Source: Cricetomys ansorgei (taxonomy: Eukaryota > Chordata > Mammalia > Rodentia > Nesomyidae). Taken from it: a DNA stretch of 64,000 nucleotides. A program made the translations under genes and the position numbers. Each line of letters begins with the position of its first letter. Position 1 is the first letter of the stretch. The stretch spans positions 62,001-126,000 of the forward strand of contig JAMJFZ010000702.1 in assembly GCA_026225945.1 (NCBI GenBank), written 5' to 3'. The notes under the pieces are model-generated. The model saw nothing but the letters and a program-made list of their open reading frames with translations. It did not search any database and was not told where the DNA came from. Below, in pieces: positions 22,082 to 34,900 of the stretch.

Positions 22082-22446
22082 CATACTGAACCTAGGGTCT
22101 TACACAAGTTGGCTGAGAGCTCTGTTACTCAAGTTCCTCCCTCTGTCATTCCTACTTAAGTTTACAGATCCTATTAAATAGGCATCCTGAAGGGACTGTT
22201 CCTTTAGCGCAGAATGTAGAGCATGCTGATTGGGGCAAAAGGTATTTTAACCATATTTGATTTTAGAAATGAATTATTTTTCACATTGTGGAGAATAGTA
22301 GTCATTTTTTAATAATAGATTCATTCTCTCAAACAGATGAGACATGTGCATGACAGAGGGAATGCTGTTGATTATTATCTACTAGGCTGAGTAGGGTTTG
22401 CTAATGTTGCATTCTGCCTGTTTGTTTGTTTTTTATTTATTAACTT

Positions 22447-22595
22447 TCATTCATTCATTCATTCATTCATTTCTTTATTTTCTGAGACAAGGATATTTTG
22501 TAATCTGTGCTAGCCTGGAAGTCACCTTTATGGGAGAATGGCCTTGAACTCCTGATGCTCCTGCCTCTGCCTCCCACATAACCACCTGGTTGAGT
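22447..22595 (-). repeat. (TTCA)n tract and antisense B1-like SINE
   Basis: TTCA repeats at 22447-22471, then TTTTCTGAGACAAGGATATT, GGCCTTGAACTCCTGATGCT and CTGCCTCTGCCTCCCACAT, a diverged reverse-complement B1 missing its 5' end. Confidence 0.8.
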
Positions 22596-22670
22596 AGAGT
22601 CTTTTACAGTTCTGTGAGTCACAGGCTCCTATGCTATGATGGACTAATGCTTTGTTGTTCCTCTTGTCAG

Positions 22671-22799
22671 ATGTGCTATCGAGTAGTAATGCAGCTTTGC
22701 GGACTTTGGATTCATCCTGTGTTAGCAGTGAGAGTCTTATTCTAAATGAAAACTGCTAGAATAAGACCAAATGCTATTACTTATGGCTATTATAACAAG
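22671..22799 (+). pseudogene. Dennd4a: DENND4 pseudogene exon 8 with premature stop
   Basis: A 43-codon exon between CTTGTCAG and GTAAGT, phase 0 at both ends. Encodes MCYRVVMQLCGLWIHPVLAV and RVLF, then an in-frame TAA at 22743-22745 where the family has an acidic residue, then MKTARIRPNAITYGYYNK. The last segment has the look of a PPR helix pair. Confidence 0.92.
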
Positions 22800-23299
22800 G
22801 TAAGTTGGATTAATGTTAGCAGGCAGTATATTTTTTAAAAAATATATTATTTATTAACCTCAGAAGGCTATTCTCCCATCTTCATTTACAGAAATTCTAT
22901 AAATTATGTGAAACATCTTGAAATATGTATATATTTTGAAATGGTTCTGTCAAGCTAATTAACATTCTGTTACCGCATTTACTAATTTTTGTGGTGAGAA
23001 CACTTAAAATCTACTCTTACCAATTTTCAAAATAAATTCATTGTTATTAACTGTAGTCGCCTTGTTGAACAATTAGATTTTCTAGATTTATTCTCCTGTC
23101 TGACCATAGAGTAGCATCTCTTTCCTGACCCCCATTCCCCAACCCATGAGTGCCACCCCGTGCCCTGCCCTGTGTGCATCACTGCTTCTGAGTTCACCGC
23201 TAAGACTCTGTATGGAAGGCAAGATCACATGACCCACCTCTTCCCCTACCAGTGTCCTCAGGGTTCCCCAGGTTATTGTAACAAGGTTTTGTTTTTTTA

Positions 23300-23575
23300 T
23301 TTTTACTTTTAACCTTAGCGTTTTGTTGTGTGTGTGTGCAACATCCGCTTTATCCGTTCCTGGCCTTTTCCATTTCTGGACTGTTGGGAGTAGTGCCGCA
23401 GTGAATCTGAGGGTGCAGCTGTGTATGAAATACCAGTGTCGCTACTGGGATCTGTATTCAGAATTTTTAGATTTTGAGGAACTTTCATATTGTTTTCCAC
23501 TATGCGTTTACTAATTTATACTCCCACCAATGGTGTAAAGTTCTCTTTTCTCCTCTCCACATATTTGCTAATGTG
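23300..23575 (-). mobile_element. Old L1 3' fragment, antisense
   Basis: GGACTGTTGGGAGTAGTGCC, GCAGTGAATCTGAGGGTGCA, TTTTGAGGAACTTTCATATTG, GTTTTCCACTATGCG and ATACTCCCACCAATGGTGTA follow the order of a reverse-complement L1 3' region known from many mammals. It shows no coding potential. Confidence 0.6.
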
Positions 23576-23817
23576 TCTTTTTTTTTTTTAACTTAAATTG
23601 CTTTGTTTTATTTTATTTTATTTTTTGGTTTTTCTTTTTTTGTGTTTTTTTTTCTTTTTTGTTTTTGTTTTTGTTTTTTGAGACAGGGTTTCTCTGTTGT
23701 AACTCTGGCTGTCCTGGAACTCACTCTGTAGACCAGGCTGGCCTTGAACTCACAGAGATCCGCCTGCCTCTGCCTCTCGAGTGCTGGGATTAAAGGCGTG
23801 TGCCACCACTGCCCGCT
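23576..23817 (-). repeat. T-rich tract and antisense B1 SINE
   Basis: A long T-rich low-complexity run (23577-23679), which is the A-tail seen from the other strand, is followed by TTTTTTGAGACAGGGTTTCT, CTGTAGACCAGGCTGGCCTT and GTGCTGGGATTAAAGGCGTG. The B1 is nearly consensus, so it is one of the youngest elements here. Confidence 0.96.
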
Positions 23818-23988
23818 GTTTGTTTATTTGCTTGTTTTTTAGTTGTTTTATTTTAATTATCTTTTTAATTTTATTTCTGTGGTGATCAGAAGACAACTGT
23901 ATCCAGGCATGTACAGAGTTCTTTTACCCACCAAGGCATCTCCCTGGCCCTAAATAACTTTTTTATTGAACTTCTTTTTCACCTTTAG

Positions 23989-24133
23989 GTGGTTTTGGAA
24001 AGCCCATGGCCCAGCAGTACTCGCAGTGGTGTTTTCTTATGGACGAAAGTATGGAATGTGGTACATGGTTTGGCCCTGTTTAGGCAGCCACTTTAAAAGA
24101 CTGGGCAAAAACCACAGGTCTTCTCAGTACCAG
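23989..24133 (+). pseudogene. Dennd4a: DENND4 pseudogene exon 9 with premature stop
   Basis: Acceptor CACCTTTAG, donor GTAACA. Encodes [35 protein letters not shown], then TAA at 24094-24096 where a lysine codon AAA is expected, then KTGQKPQV. The exon ends one base into a codon completed by exon 10. Confidence 0.9.
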
Positions 24134-24372
24134 GTAACACATGTGAAGGAAGGACATTTTTAACTGTAGGCTTATAGAAATGAAATTTTAATTATATGAA
24201 GTAGAGGGTTTAATTCTGTTTGATATTTTAATTTACAACTAAAGATAGATTTCTTTGTGATTTTTTTTCACAGAACTCTACACATTGTGTAATTATAAAT
24301 TAACCTGAGGTCATTGATGTTTAGTCAGAACTGTCAGTACATGGTTGTTGAACACATTGTCCTTGTCTTCAG

Positions 24373-24519
24373 CTCCTCACCATGCTGCAGGTAGAAGCAA
24401 CGGGGACACAGTGAGCCATGGTAGTGTGGACAGTTCTAATGACGCCAACAGTGGGGAGCACATGGTCTTCGCCAGAGACCTAATCAGTCTTGATTCCACT
24501 GACAATCACTCTAGCACAG
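24373..24519 (+). pseudogene. Dennd4a: DENND4 pseudogene exon 10, last one present
   Basis: Acceptor GTCTTCAG, weak donor GTTACT. Fully open over 147 bp, encoding [20 protein letters not shown] and [19 protein letters not shown] in the frame set by exon 9. The serine- and asparagine-rich composition fits the disordered region after the PPR-like segment. No following exon was found before the satellite at 25558. Confidence 0.8.
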
Positions 24520-25557
24520 GTTACTACAAGCTGCATCTTACTAACCTTTCAGTTACTACCATAAAATAAAGTGCATTTATTGAATTTCCACAAAGGGAGT
24601 ACTTTGAAAGAAGTATATATTATTGAGATGAAGTCACACCTCTGCACTTGTCCTTACTTCCTGTAGTATGAAATTGACTGTGGGTGCAATGCAGTTTGCT
24701 AGCATGGTATGTCTTACATTTGTTCATCCTAAATTTTTCAAAGTATCTGAGACAGTTGTTAGGGATTATGACATAATGAACTTGAAAATTACTGACACAG
24801 TTTATAAGTCCTTTTTTCATTAAGTTGAAAATTTAACTTAGAACTTTGAAATTATGAATACCTGAAAAGGGACAAAAATGAGCCATTTTGGAAAAGGATG
24901 TTTACATTTAGAACTATGGATTGTAGAAGCTGCGTATACGTATGTAGCCATAGGGAAGCATGTCTCAAGTCAGAAGTGACTGTATTGAAGCCCACAGGTC
25001 AGGTGTATGTGTGTGTTGTCTGGCTGCTGGTATCCCGGGCCTGCCTTAAGAACTCACAGTCAGTTCCTGTGTTTCCTCTGATGAACTTGTCTCATGACTG
25101 AAGTTTTCTTTGCCCTTCTCTCTGTTGCTCTGCTTTTCAGTCTGTGCTGTTTCTTGGTGATGCATTTGTCCTGGGATGTCAAGGTGTGGGGCAATCTTTG
25201 TGAACTGAAGCCATGGATACACGTGTGCTTTAATTCTGCCCTTGAGTGTTAACCACTTCAGGTAATTTCCTATTTGTCGGGTTAAAGTTTGCTGACATCC
25301 AAGGGTAGGGGAAAGATACTTGGATGTATTTGAAGGAACAATTTGCAATTTCTTAGCATTTCTCCTTTAGAAAAGGGTAATCATATATATGCTCTCAAAA
25401 ATCTCCAAGTGACAATTTATGACCAGTTATACAAACATTTATTATCTTACTTCGAAATAAAGTATGTTTTGTGCGATTATAATCTCAAGATTTGCTTGTA
25501 GTATCATTGCATGAAATACAGTATTTTGGGAATGAAAGAATCCGTTGTCGGTTACAA
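24520..25557. other. Last non-satellite sequence, no feature recognised
   Basis: AT-rich sequence following the last recognisable pseudogene exon. An acceptor-like TTGCTCTGCTTTTCAG ends at 25140, but the sequence after it does not resemble any DENND4 region I know and soon meets stops. The satellite begins abruptly after GTCGGTTAC at about 25558. Confidence 0.5.
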
Positions 25558-25841
25558 AGATGTAAACACACTATCAATGGGTATTTCAACATAGTGGTCA
25601 ATGCGCACTCATCACACTATGCACTCTGAGTGTGATTCCAGCTTCTCTCACACACAAGACTCTCAGAAGTAACTAAAATACATATTGCAACAGCATCTAC
25701 TAAGAAACACTCTCCTAATACGCCTAACACATTGAAACACAGTTACTATGCGTTTCTCCACTAAAACTTGAATACATGTCTTTTCTAACTAAGGAAACAG
25801 AGAACCTTCAAAGGCGATACAGAAAAGAAGTGTTTCAAGAA
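25558..25841 (+). repeat. Edge monomer of the ~345-bp satellite, diverged
   Basis: Satellite similarity starts at AGATGTAAACACAC, part-way through the unit. This copy differs from the array consensus at several places (CACTCATCACACTATG for CACTTATCAAACTATG, CAGTTACTATG for CAGTTCCTATG, GAGAACCTTC for GAGAAACTTC, GGCGATACAG for GGCGACTACAG). Greater divergence is usual at satellite array edges. Confidence 0.92.
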
Positions 25842-25987
25842 CCCTAACCCTAACCCTAACCCTAACCGAACTCTAACCCTATCCCTAACCCTAACCCTAA
25901 CACTAACCCTAACCCTAAAACCCTAACCCTAACACTAACCCTAACCCTAACCCTAACCCTAACCCTAAAACCTAACCCTACCCCTAA
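25842..25987 (+). repeat. Interstitial telomeric repeat block 1, (CCCTAA)n
   Basis: About 146 bp of CCCTAA hexamers with variants (CACTAA, CCCTAAAA, CCGAACT). It is inserted into the monomer at CAAGAA-CTAA-GTAACATG, where the monomer itself has CTAA. The C-rich strand reads on +. The first monomer to its right is unusually diverged (GTGAGTTCCTAAAACATAATT). Confidence 0.97.
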
Positions 25988-28900
25988 AGTAACATGTGAG
26001 TTCCTAAAACATAATTCTAACCGCAGGAACGTCTGAAACACAACACAGATGTAAACACACTATCAATGGCTATTTCAACATAGTGGTCAATGCGCACTTA
26101 TCAAACTATGCACTCTGAGTGTGATTCCAGCTTCTCTCACACACAAGACTCTCAGAAGTAACTAAAATACGTATTGCAACAGCATCTACTAAGAAACACT
26201 CTCCTAATACGCCTAACACATTGAAACACAGTTCCTATGCGTTTCTCCACTAAAACATGAATACATGTCTTTTCTAACTAAGGAAACAGAGAAACTTCAA
26301 AGGCGACTACAGAAAAGAAGTGTTTCAAGAACTAAGTAACATGTGTGTTCCAAATGCAATTCTAACCGCAGGAACGTCTGAAACACAACACAGATGTAAA
26401 CACACTATCAATGGCTATTTCAACATAGTGGTCAATGCGCACTTATCAAACTATGCACTCTGAGTGTGATTCCAGCTTCTCTCACACACAAGACTCTCAG
26501 AAGTAACTAAAATACGTATTGCAACAGCATCTACTAAGAAACACTCTCCTAATACGCCTAACACATTGAAACACAGTTCCTATGCGTTTCTCCACTAAAA
26601 CATGAATACATGTCTTTTCTAACTAAGGAAACAAGGAAACTTCAAAGGCGACTACAGAAAAGAAGTGTTTCAAGAACTAAGTAACATGTGTGTTCCAAAT
26701 GCAATTCTAACCGCAGGAACGTCTGAAACACAACACAGATGTAAACACACTATCAATGGCTATTTCAACATAGTGGTCAATGCGCACTTATCAAACTATG
26801 CACTCTGAGTGTGATTCCAGCTTCTCTCACACACAAGACTCTCAGAAGTAACTAAAATACGTATTGCAACAGCATCTACTAAGAAACACTCTCCTAATAC
26901 GCCTAACACATTGAAACACAGTTCCTATGCGTTTCTCCACTAAAACATGAATACATGTCTTTTCTAACTAAGGAAACAAGGAAACTTCAAAGGCGACTAC
27001 AGAAAAGAAGTGTTTCAAGAACTAAGTAACATGTGTGTTCCAAATGCAATTCTAACCGCAGGAACGTCTGAAACACAACACAGATGTAAACACACTATCA
27101 ATGGCTATTTCAACATAGTGGTCAATGCGCACTTATCAAACTATGCACTCTGAGTGTGATTCCAGCTTCTCTCACACACAAGACTCTCAGAAGTAACTAA
27201 AATACGTATTGCAACAGCATCTACTAAGAAACACTCTCCTAATACGCCTAACACATTGAAACACAGTTCCTATGCGTTTCTCCACTAAAACATGAATACA
27301 TGTCTTTTCTAACTAAGGAAACAAGGAAACTTCAAAGGCGACTACAGAAAAGAAGTGTTTCAAGAACTAAGTAACATGTGTGTTCCAAATGCAATTCTAA
27401 CCGCAGGAACGTCTGAAACACAACACAGATGTAAACACACTATCAATGGCTATTTCAACATAGTGGTCAATGCGCACTTATCAAACTATGCACTCTGAGT
27501 GTGATTCCAGCTTCTCTCACACACAAGACTCTCAGAAGTAACTAAAATACGTATTGCAACAGCATCTACTAAGAAACACTCTCCTAATACGCCTAACACA
27601 TTGAAACACAGTTCCTATGCGTTTCTCCACTAAAACATGAATACATGTCTTTTCTAACTAAGGAAACAAGGAAACTTCAAAGGCGACTACAGAAAAGAAG
27701 TGTTTCAAGAACTAAGTAACATGTGTGTTCCAAATGCAATTCTAACCGCAGGAACGTCTGAAACACAACACAGATGTAAACACACTATCAATGGCTATTT
27801 CAACATAGTGGTCAATGCGCACTTATCAAACTATGCACTCTGAGTGTGATTCCAGCTTCTCTCACACACAAGACTCTCAGAAGTAACTAAAATACGTATT
27901 GCAACAGCATCTACTAAGAAACACTCTCCTAATACGCCTAACACATTGAAACACAGTTCCTATGCGTTTCTCCACTAAAACATGAATACATGTCTTTTCT
28001 AACTAAGGAAACAAGGAAACTTCAAAGGCGACTACAGAAAAGAAGTGTTTCAAGAACTAAGTAACATGTGTGTTCCAAATGCAATTCTAACCGCAGGAAC
28101 GTCTGAAACACAACACAGATGTAAACACACTATCAATGGCTATTTCAACATAGTGGTCAATGCGCACTTATCAAACTATGCACTCTGAGTGTGATTCCAG
28201 CTTCTCTCACACACAAGACTCTCAGAAGTAACTAAAATACGTATTGCAACAGCATCTACTAAAAACACTCTCCTAATACGCCTAACACATTGAAACACAG
28301 TTCCTATGCGTTTCTCCACTAAAACATGAATACATGTCTTTTCTAACTAAGGAAACAAGGAAACTTCAAAGGCGACTACAGAAAAGAAGTGTTTCAAGAA
28401 CTAAGTAACATGTGTGTTCCAAATGCAATTCTAACCGCAGGAACGTCTGAAACACAACACAGATGTAAACACACTATCAATGGCTATTTCAACATAGTGG
28501 TCAATGCGCCTTATCAAACTATGCACTCTGAGTGTGATTCCAGCTTCTCTCACACACAAGACTCTCAGAAGTAACTAAAATACGTATTGCAACAGCATCT
28601 ACTAAGAAACACTCTCCTAATACGCCTAACACATTGAAACACAGTTCCTATGCGTTTCTCCACTAAAACATGAATACATGTCTTTTCTAACTAAGGAAAC
28701 AAGGAAACTTCAAAGGCGACTACAGAAAAGAAGTGTTTCAAGAACTAAGTAACATGTGTGTTCCAAATGCAATTCTAACCCGCAGGAACGTCTGAAACAC
28801 AACACAGATGTAAACACACTATCAATGGCTATTTCAACATAGTGGTCAATGCGCACTTATCAAACTATGCACTCTGAGTGTGATTCCAGCTTCTCTCACA

Positions 28901-31900
28901 CACAAGACTCTCAGAAGTAACTAAAATACGTATTGCAACAGCATCTACTAAGAAACACTCTCCTAATACGCCTAACACATTGAAACACAGTTCCTATGCG
29001 TTTCTCCACTAAAACATGAATACATGTCTTTTCTAACTAAGGAAACAAGGAAACTTCAAAGGCGACTACAGAAAAGAAGTGTTTCAAGAACTAAGTAACA
29101 TGTGTGTTCCAAATGCAATTCTAACCGCAGGAACGTCTGAAACACAACACAGATGTAAACACACTATCAATGGCTATTTCAACATAGTGGTCAATGCGCA
29201 CTTATCAAACTATGCACTCTGAGTGTGATTCCAGCTTCTCTCACACACAAGACTCTCAGAAGTAACTAAAATACGTATTGCAACAGCATCTACTAAGAAA
29301 CACTCTCCTAATACGCCTAACACATTGAAACACAGTTCCTATGCGTTTCTCCACTAAAACATGAATACATGTCTTTTCTAACTAAGGAAACAAGGAAACT
29401 TCAAAGGCGACTACAGAAAAGAAGTGTTTCAAGAACTAAGTAACATGTGTGTTCCAAATGCAATTCTAACCGCAGGAACGTCTGAAACACAACACAGATG
29501 TAAACACACTATCAATGGCTATTTCAACATAGTGGTCAATGCGCACTTATCAAACTATGCACTCTGAGTGTGATTCCAGCTTCTCTCACACACAAGACTC
29601 TCAGAAGTAACTAAAATACGTATTGCAACAGCATCTACTAAGAAACACTCTCCTAATACGCCTAACACATTGAAACACAGTTCCTATGCGTTTCTCCACT
29701 AAAACATGAATACATGTCTTTTCTAACTAAGGAAACAAGGAAACTTCAAAGGCGACTACAGAAAAGAAGTGTTTCAAGAACTAAGTAACATGTGTGTTCC
29801 AAATGCAATTCTAACCGCAGGAACGTCTGAAACACAACACAGATGTAAACACACTATCAATGGCTATTTCAACATAGTGGTCAATGCGCACTTATCAAAC
29901 TATGCACTCTGAGTGTGATTCCAGCTTCTCTCACACACAAGACTCTCAGAAGTAACTAAAATACGTATTGCAACAGCATCTACTAAGAAACACTCTCCTA
30001 ATACGCCTAACACATTGAAACACAGTTCCTATGCGTTTCTCCACTAAAACATGAATACATGTCTTTTCTAACTAAGGAAACAAGGAAACTTCAAAGGCGA
30101 CTACAGAAAAGAAGTGTTTCAAGAACTAAGTAACATGTGTGTTCCAAATGCAATTCTAACCGCAGGAACGTCTGAAACACAACACAGATGTAAACACACT
30201 ATCAATGGCTATTTCAACATAGTGGTCAATGCGCACTTATCAAACTATGCACTCTGAGTGTGATTCCAGCTTCTCTCACACACAAGACTCTCAGAAGTAA
30301 CTAAAATACGTATTGCAACAGCATCTACTAAGAAACACTCTCCTAATACGCCTAACACATTGAAACACAGTTCCTATGCGTTTCTCCACTAAAACATGAA
30401 TACATGTCTTTTCTAACTAAGGAAACAGGAAACTTCAAAGGCGACTACAGAAAAGAAGTGTTTCAAGAACTAAGTAACATGTGTGTTCCAAATGCAATTC
30501 TAACCGCAGGAACGTCTGAAACACAACACAGATGTAAACACACTATCAATGGCTATTTCAACATAGTGGTCAATGCGCACTTATCAAACTATGCACTCTG
30601 AGTGTGATTCCAGCTTCTCTCACACACAAGACTCTCAGAAGTAACTAAAATACGTATTGCAACAGCATCTACTAAGAAACACTCTCCTAATACGCCTAAC
30701 ACATTGAAACACAGTTCCTATGCGTTTCTCCACTAAAACATGAATACATGTCTTTTCTAACTAAGGAAACAAGGAAACTTGGCAAAGGCGACTACAGAAA
30801 AGAAGTGTTTCAAGAACTAAGTAACATGTGTGTTCCAAATGCAATTCTAACCGCAGGAACGTCTGAAACACAACACAGATGTAAACACACTATCAATGGC
30901 TATTTCAACATAGTGGTCAATGCGCACTTATCAAACTATGCACTCTGAGTGTGATTCCAGCTTCTCTCACACACAAGACTCTCAGAAGTAACTAAAATAC
31001 GTATTGCAACAGCATCTACTAAGAAACACTCTCCTAATACGCCTAACACATTGAAACACAGTTCCTATGCGTTTCTCCACTAAAACATGAATACATGTCT
31101 TTTCTAACTAAGGAAACAAGGAAACTTCAAAGGCGACTACAGAAAAGAAGTGTTTCAAGAACTAAGTAACATGTGTGTTCCAAATGCAATTCTAACCGCA
31201 GGAACGTCTGAAACACAACCAGATGTAAACACACTATCAATGGCTATTTCAACATAGCGGTCAATGCGCACTTATCAAACTATGCACTCTGAGTGTGATT
31301 CCAGCTTCTCTCACACACAAGACTCTCAGAAGTAACTAAAATACGTATTGCAACAGCATCTACTAAGAAACACTCTCCTAATACGCCTAACACATTGAAA
31401 CACAGTTCCTATGCGTTTCTCCACTAAAACATGAATACATGTCTTTTCTAACTAAGGAAACAGGAAACTTCAAAGGCGACTACAGAAAAGAAGTGTTTCA
31501 AGAACTAAGTAACATGTGTGTTCCAAATGCAATTCTAACCGCAGGAACGTCTGAAACACAACACAGATGTAAACACACTATCAATGGCTATTTCAACATA
31601 GCGGTCAATGCGCACTTATCAAACTATGCACTCTGAGTGTGATTCCAGCTTCTCTCACACACAAGACTCTCAGAAGTAACTAAAATACGTATTGCAACAG
31701 CATCTACTAAGAAACACTCTCCTAATACGCCTAACACATTGAAACACAGTTCCTATGCGTTTCTCCACTAAAACATGAATACATGTCTTTTCTAACTAAG
31801 GAAACAAGGAAACTTCAAAGGCGACTACAGAAAAGAAGTGTTTCAAGAACTAAGTAACATGTGTGTTCCAAATGCAATTCTAACCGCAGGAACGTCTGAA

Positions 31901-34900
31901 ACACAACACAGATGTAAACACACTATCAATGGCTATTTCAACATAGCGGTCAATGCGCACTTATCAAACTATGCACTCTGAGTGTGATTCCAGCTTCTCT
32001 CACACACAAGACTCTCAGAAGTAACTAAAATACGTATTGCAACAGCATCTACTAAGAAACACTCTCCTAATACGCCTAACACATTGAAACACAGTTCCTA
32101 TGCGTTTCTCCACTAAAACATGAATACATGTCTTTTCTAACTAAGGAAACAAGGAAACTTCAAAGGCGACTACAGAAAAGAAGTGTTTCAAGAACTAAGT
32201 AACATGTGTGTTCCAAATGCAATTCTAACCGCAGGAACGTCTGAAACACAACACAGATGTAAACACACTATCAATGGCTATTTCAACATAGCGGTCAATG
32301 CGCACTTATCAAACTATGCACTCTGAGTGTGATTCCAGCTTCTCTCACACACAAGACTCTCAGAAGTAACTAAAATACGTATTGCAACAGCATCTACTAA
32401 GAAACACTCTCCTAATACGCCTAACACATTGAAACACAGTTCCTATGCGTTTCTCCACTAAAACATGAATACATGTCTTTTCTAACTAAGGAAACAAGGA
32501 AACTTCAAAGGCGACTACAGAAAAGAAGTGTTTCAAGAACTAAGTAACATGTGTGTTCCAAATGCAATTCTAACCGCAGGAACGTCTGAAACACAACACA
32601 GATGTAAACACACTATCAATGGCTATTTCAACATAGCGGTCAATGCGCACTTATCAAACTATGCACTCTGAGTGTGATTCCAGCTTCTCTCACACACAAG
32701 ACTCTCAGAAGTAACTAAAATACGTATTGCAACAGCATCTACTAAGAAACACTCTCCTAATACGCCTAACACATTGAAACACAGTTCCTATGCGTTTCTC
32801 CACTAAAACATGAATACATGTCTTTTCTAACTAAGGAAACAAGGAAACTTCAAAGGCGACTACAGAAAAGAAGTGTTTCAAGAACTAAGTAACATGTGTG
32901 TTCCAAATGCAATTCTAACCGCAGGAACGTCTGAAACACAACACAGATGTAAACACACTATCAATGGCTATTTCAACATAGTGGTCAATGCGCACTTATC
33001 AAACTATGCACTCTGAGTGTGATTCCAGCTTCTCTCACACACAAGACTCTCAGAAGTAACTAAAATACGTATTGCAACAGCATCTACTAAGAAACACTCT
33101 CCTAATACGCCTAACACATTGAAACACAGTTCCTATGCGTTTCTCCACTAAAACATGAATACATGTCTTTTCTAACTAAGGAAACAAGGAAACTTCAAAG
33201 GCGACTACAGAAAAGAAGTGTTTCAAGAACTAAGTAACATGTGTGTTCCAAATGCAATTCTAACCGCAGGAACGTCTGAAACACAACACAGATGTAAACA
33301 CACTATCAATGGCTATTTCAACATAGTGGTCAATGCGCACTTATCAAACTATGCACTCTGAGTGTGATTCCAGCTTCTCTCACACACAAGACTCTCAGAA
33401 GTAACTAAAATACGTATTGCAACAGCATCTACTAAGAAACACTCTCCTAATACGCCTAACACATTGAAACACAGTTCCTATGCGTTTCTCCACTAAAACA
33501 TGAATACATGTCTTTTCTAACTAAGGAAACAAGGAAACTTCAAAGGCGACTACAGAAAAGAAGTGTTTCAAGAACTAAGTAACATGTGTGTTCCAAATGC
33601 AATTCTAACCGCAGGAACGTCTGAAACACAACACAGATGTAAACACACTATCAATGGCTATTTCAACATAGTGGTCAATGCGCACTTATCAAACTATGCA
33701 CTCTGAGTGTGATTCCAGCTTCTCTCACACACAAGACTCTCAGAAGTAACTAAAATACGTATTGCAACAGCATCTACTAAGAAACACTCTCCTAATACGC
33801 CTAACACATTGAAACACAGTTCCTATGCGTTTCTCCACTAAAACATGAATACATGTCTTTTCTAACTAAGGAAACAAGGAAACTTCAAAGGCGACTACAG
33901 AAAAGAAGTGTTTCAAGAACTAAGTAACATGTGTGTTCCAAATGCAATTCTAACCGCAGGAACGTCTGAAACACAACACAGATGTAAACACACTATCAAT
34001 GGCTATTTCAACATAGTGGTCAATGCGCACTTATCAAACTATGCACTCTGAGTGTGATTCCAGCTTCTCTCACACACAAGACTCTCAGAAGTAACTAAAA
34101 TACGTATTGCAACAGCATCTACTAAGAAACACTCTCCTAATACGCCTAACACATTGAAACACAGTTCCTATGCGTTTCTCCACTAAAACATGAATACATG
34201 TCTTTTCTAACTAAGGAAAACAAGGAAACTTCAAAGGCGACTACAGAAAAGAAGTGTTTCAAGAACTAAGTAACATGTGTGTTCCAAATGCAATTCTAAC
34301 CGCAGGAACGTCTGAAACACAACACAGATGTAAACACACTATCAATGGCTATTTCAACATAGTGGTCAATGCGCACTTATCAAACTATGCACTCTGAGTG
34401 TGATTCCAGCTTCTCTCACACACAAGACTCTCAGAAGTAACTAAAATACGTATTGCAACAGCATCTACTAAGAAACACTCTCCTAATACGCCTAACACAT
34501 TGAAACACAGTTCCTATGCGTTTCTCCACTAAAACATGAATACATGTCTTTTCTAACTAAGGAAACAAGGAAACTTCAAAGGCGACTACAGAAAAGAAGT
34601 GTTTCAAGAACTAAGTAACATGTGTGTTCCAAATGCAATTCTAACCGCAGGAACGTCTGAAACACAACACAGATGTAAACACACTATCAACATGGCTATT
34701 TCAACATAGTGGTCAATGCGCACTTATCAAACTATGCACTCTGAGTGTGATTCCAGCTTCTCTCACACACAAGACTCTCAGAAGTAACTAAAATACGTAT
34801 TGCAACAGCATCTACTAAGAAACACTCTCCTAATACGCCTAACACATTGAAACACAGTTCCTATGCGTTTCTCCACTAAAACATGAATACATGTCTTTTC

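Larger units (their letters stand above)
7182..24519 (+). pseudogene. Dennd4a: Unprocessed DENND4 (probably DENND4A) pseudogene, partial
   Basis: Ten exons in order (listed separately) encode peptides I recognise as DENND4 family, such as [55 protein letters not shown] and RVVMQLCGLW. Intact DENND4A is a large DENN-domain protein that activates Rab10 on membranes. These exons cover the end of the DENN module and the following PPR-like region. Introns remain, and nearly all borders are GT-AG with compatible phases, so this is a DNA-level duplicate and not a retrocopy. It is dead: exons 2, 3, 5 and 6 carry frameshifting indels, exons 2, 8 and 9 carry in-frame stops, and exon 7 has lost its donor GT. 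The 5' half of the gene and everything after exon 10 are absent; satellite starts about 1 kb later. DENND4A is preferred over 4B and 4C from recalled sequence, without alignment. Confidence 0.85.

Noticed and set aside
23315..23514. Open frames on both strands near 23.4 kb
   Set aside because: They fall in an antisense old L1 3' fragment with no coding potential.
7182..24519. Functional DENND4A gene
   Set aside because: Independent frameshifts in exons 2, 3, 5 and 6, stops in exons 2, 8 and 9 and a lost donor in exon 7 are too many for sequencing error in otherwise clean sequence.
25120..25210. Possible eleventh pseudogene exon after TTGCTCTGCTTTTCAG
   Set aside because: The acceptor is good, but the downstream peptide does not match the DENND4 region expected after exon 10 and soon hits a stop.
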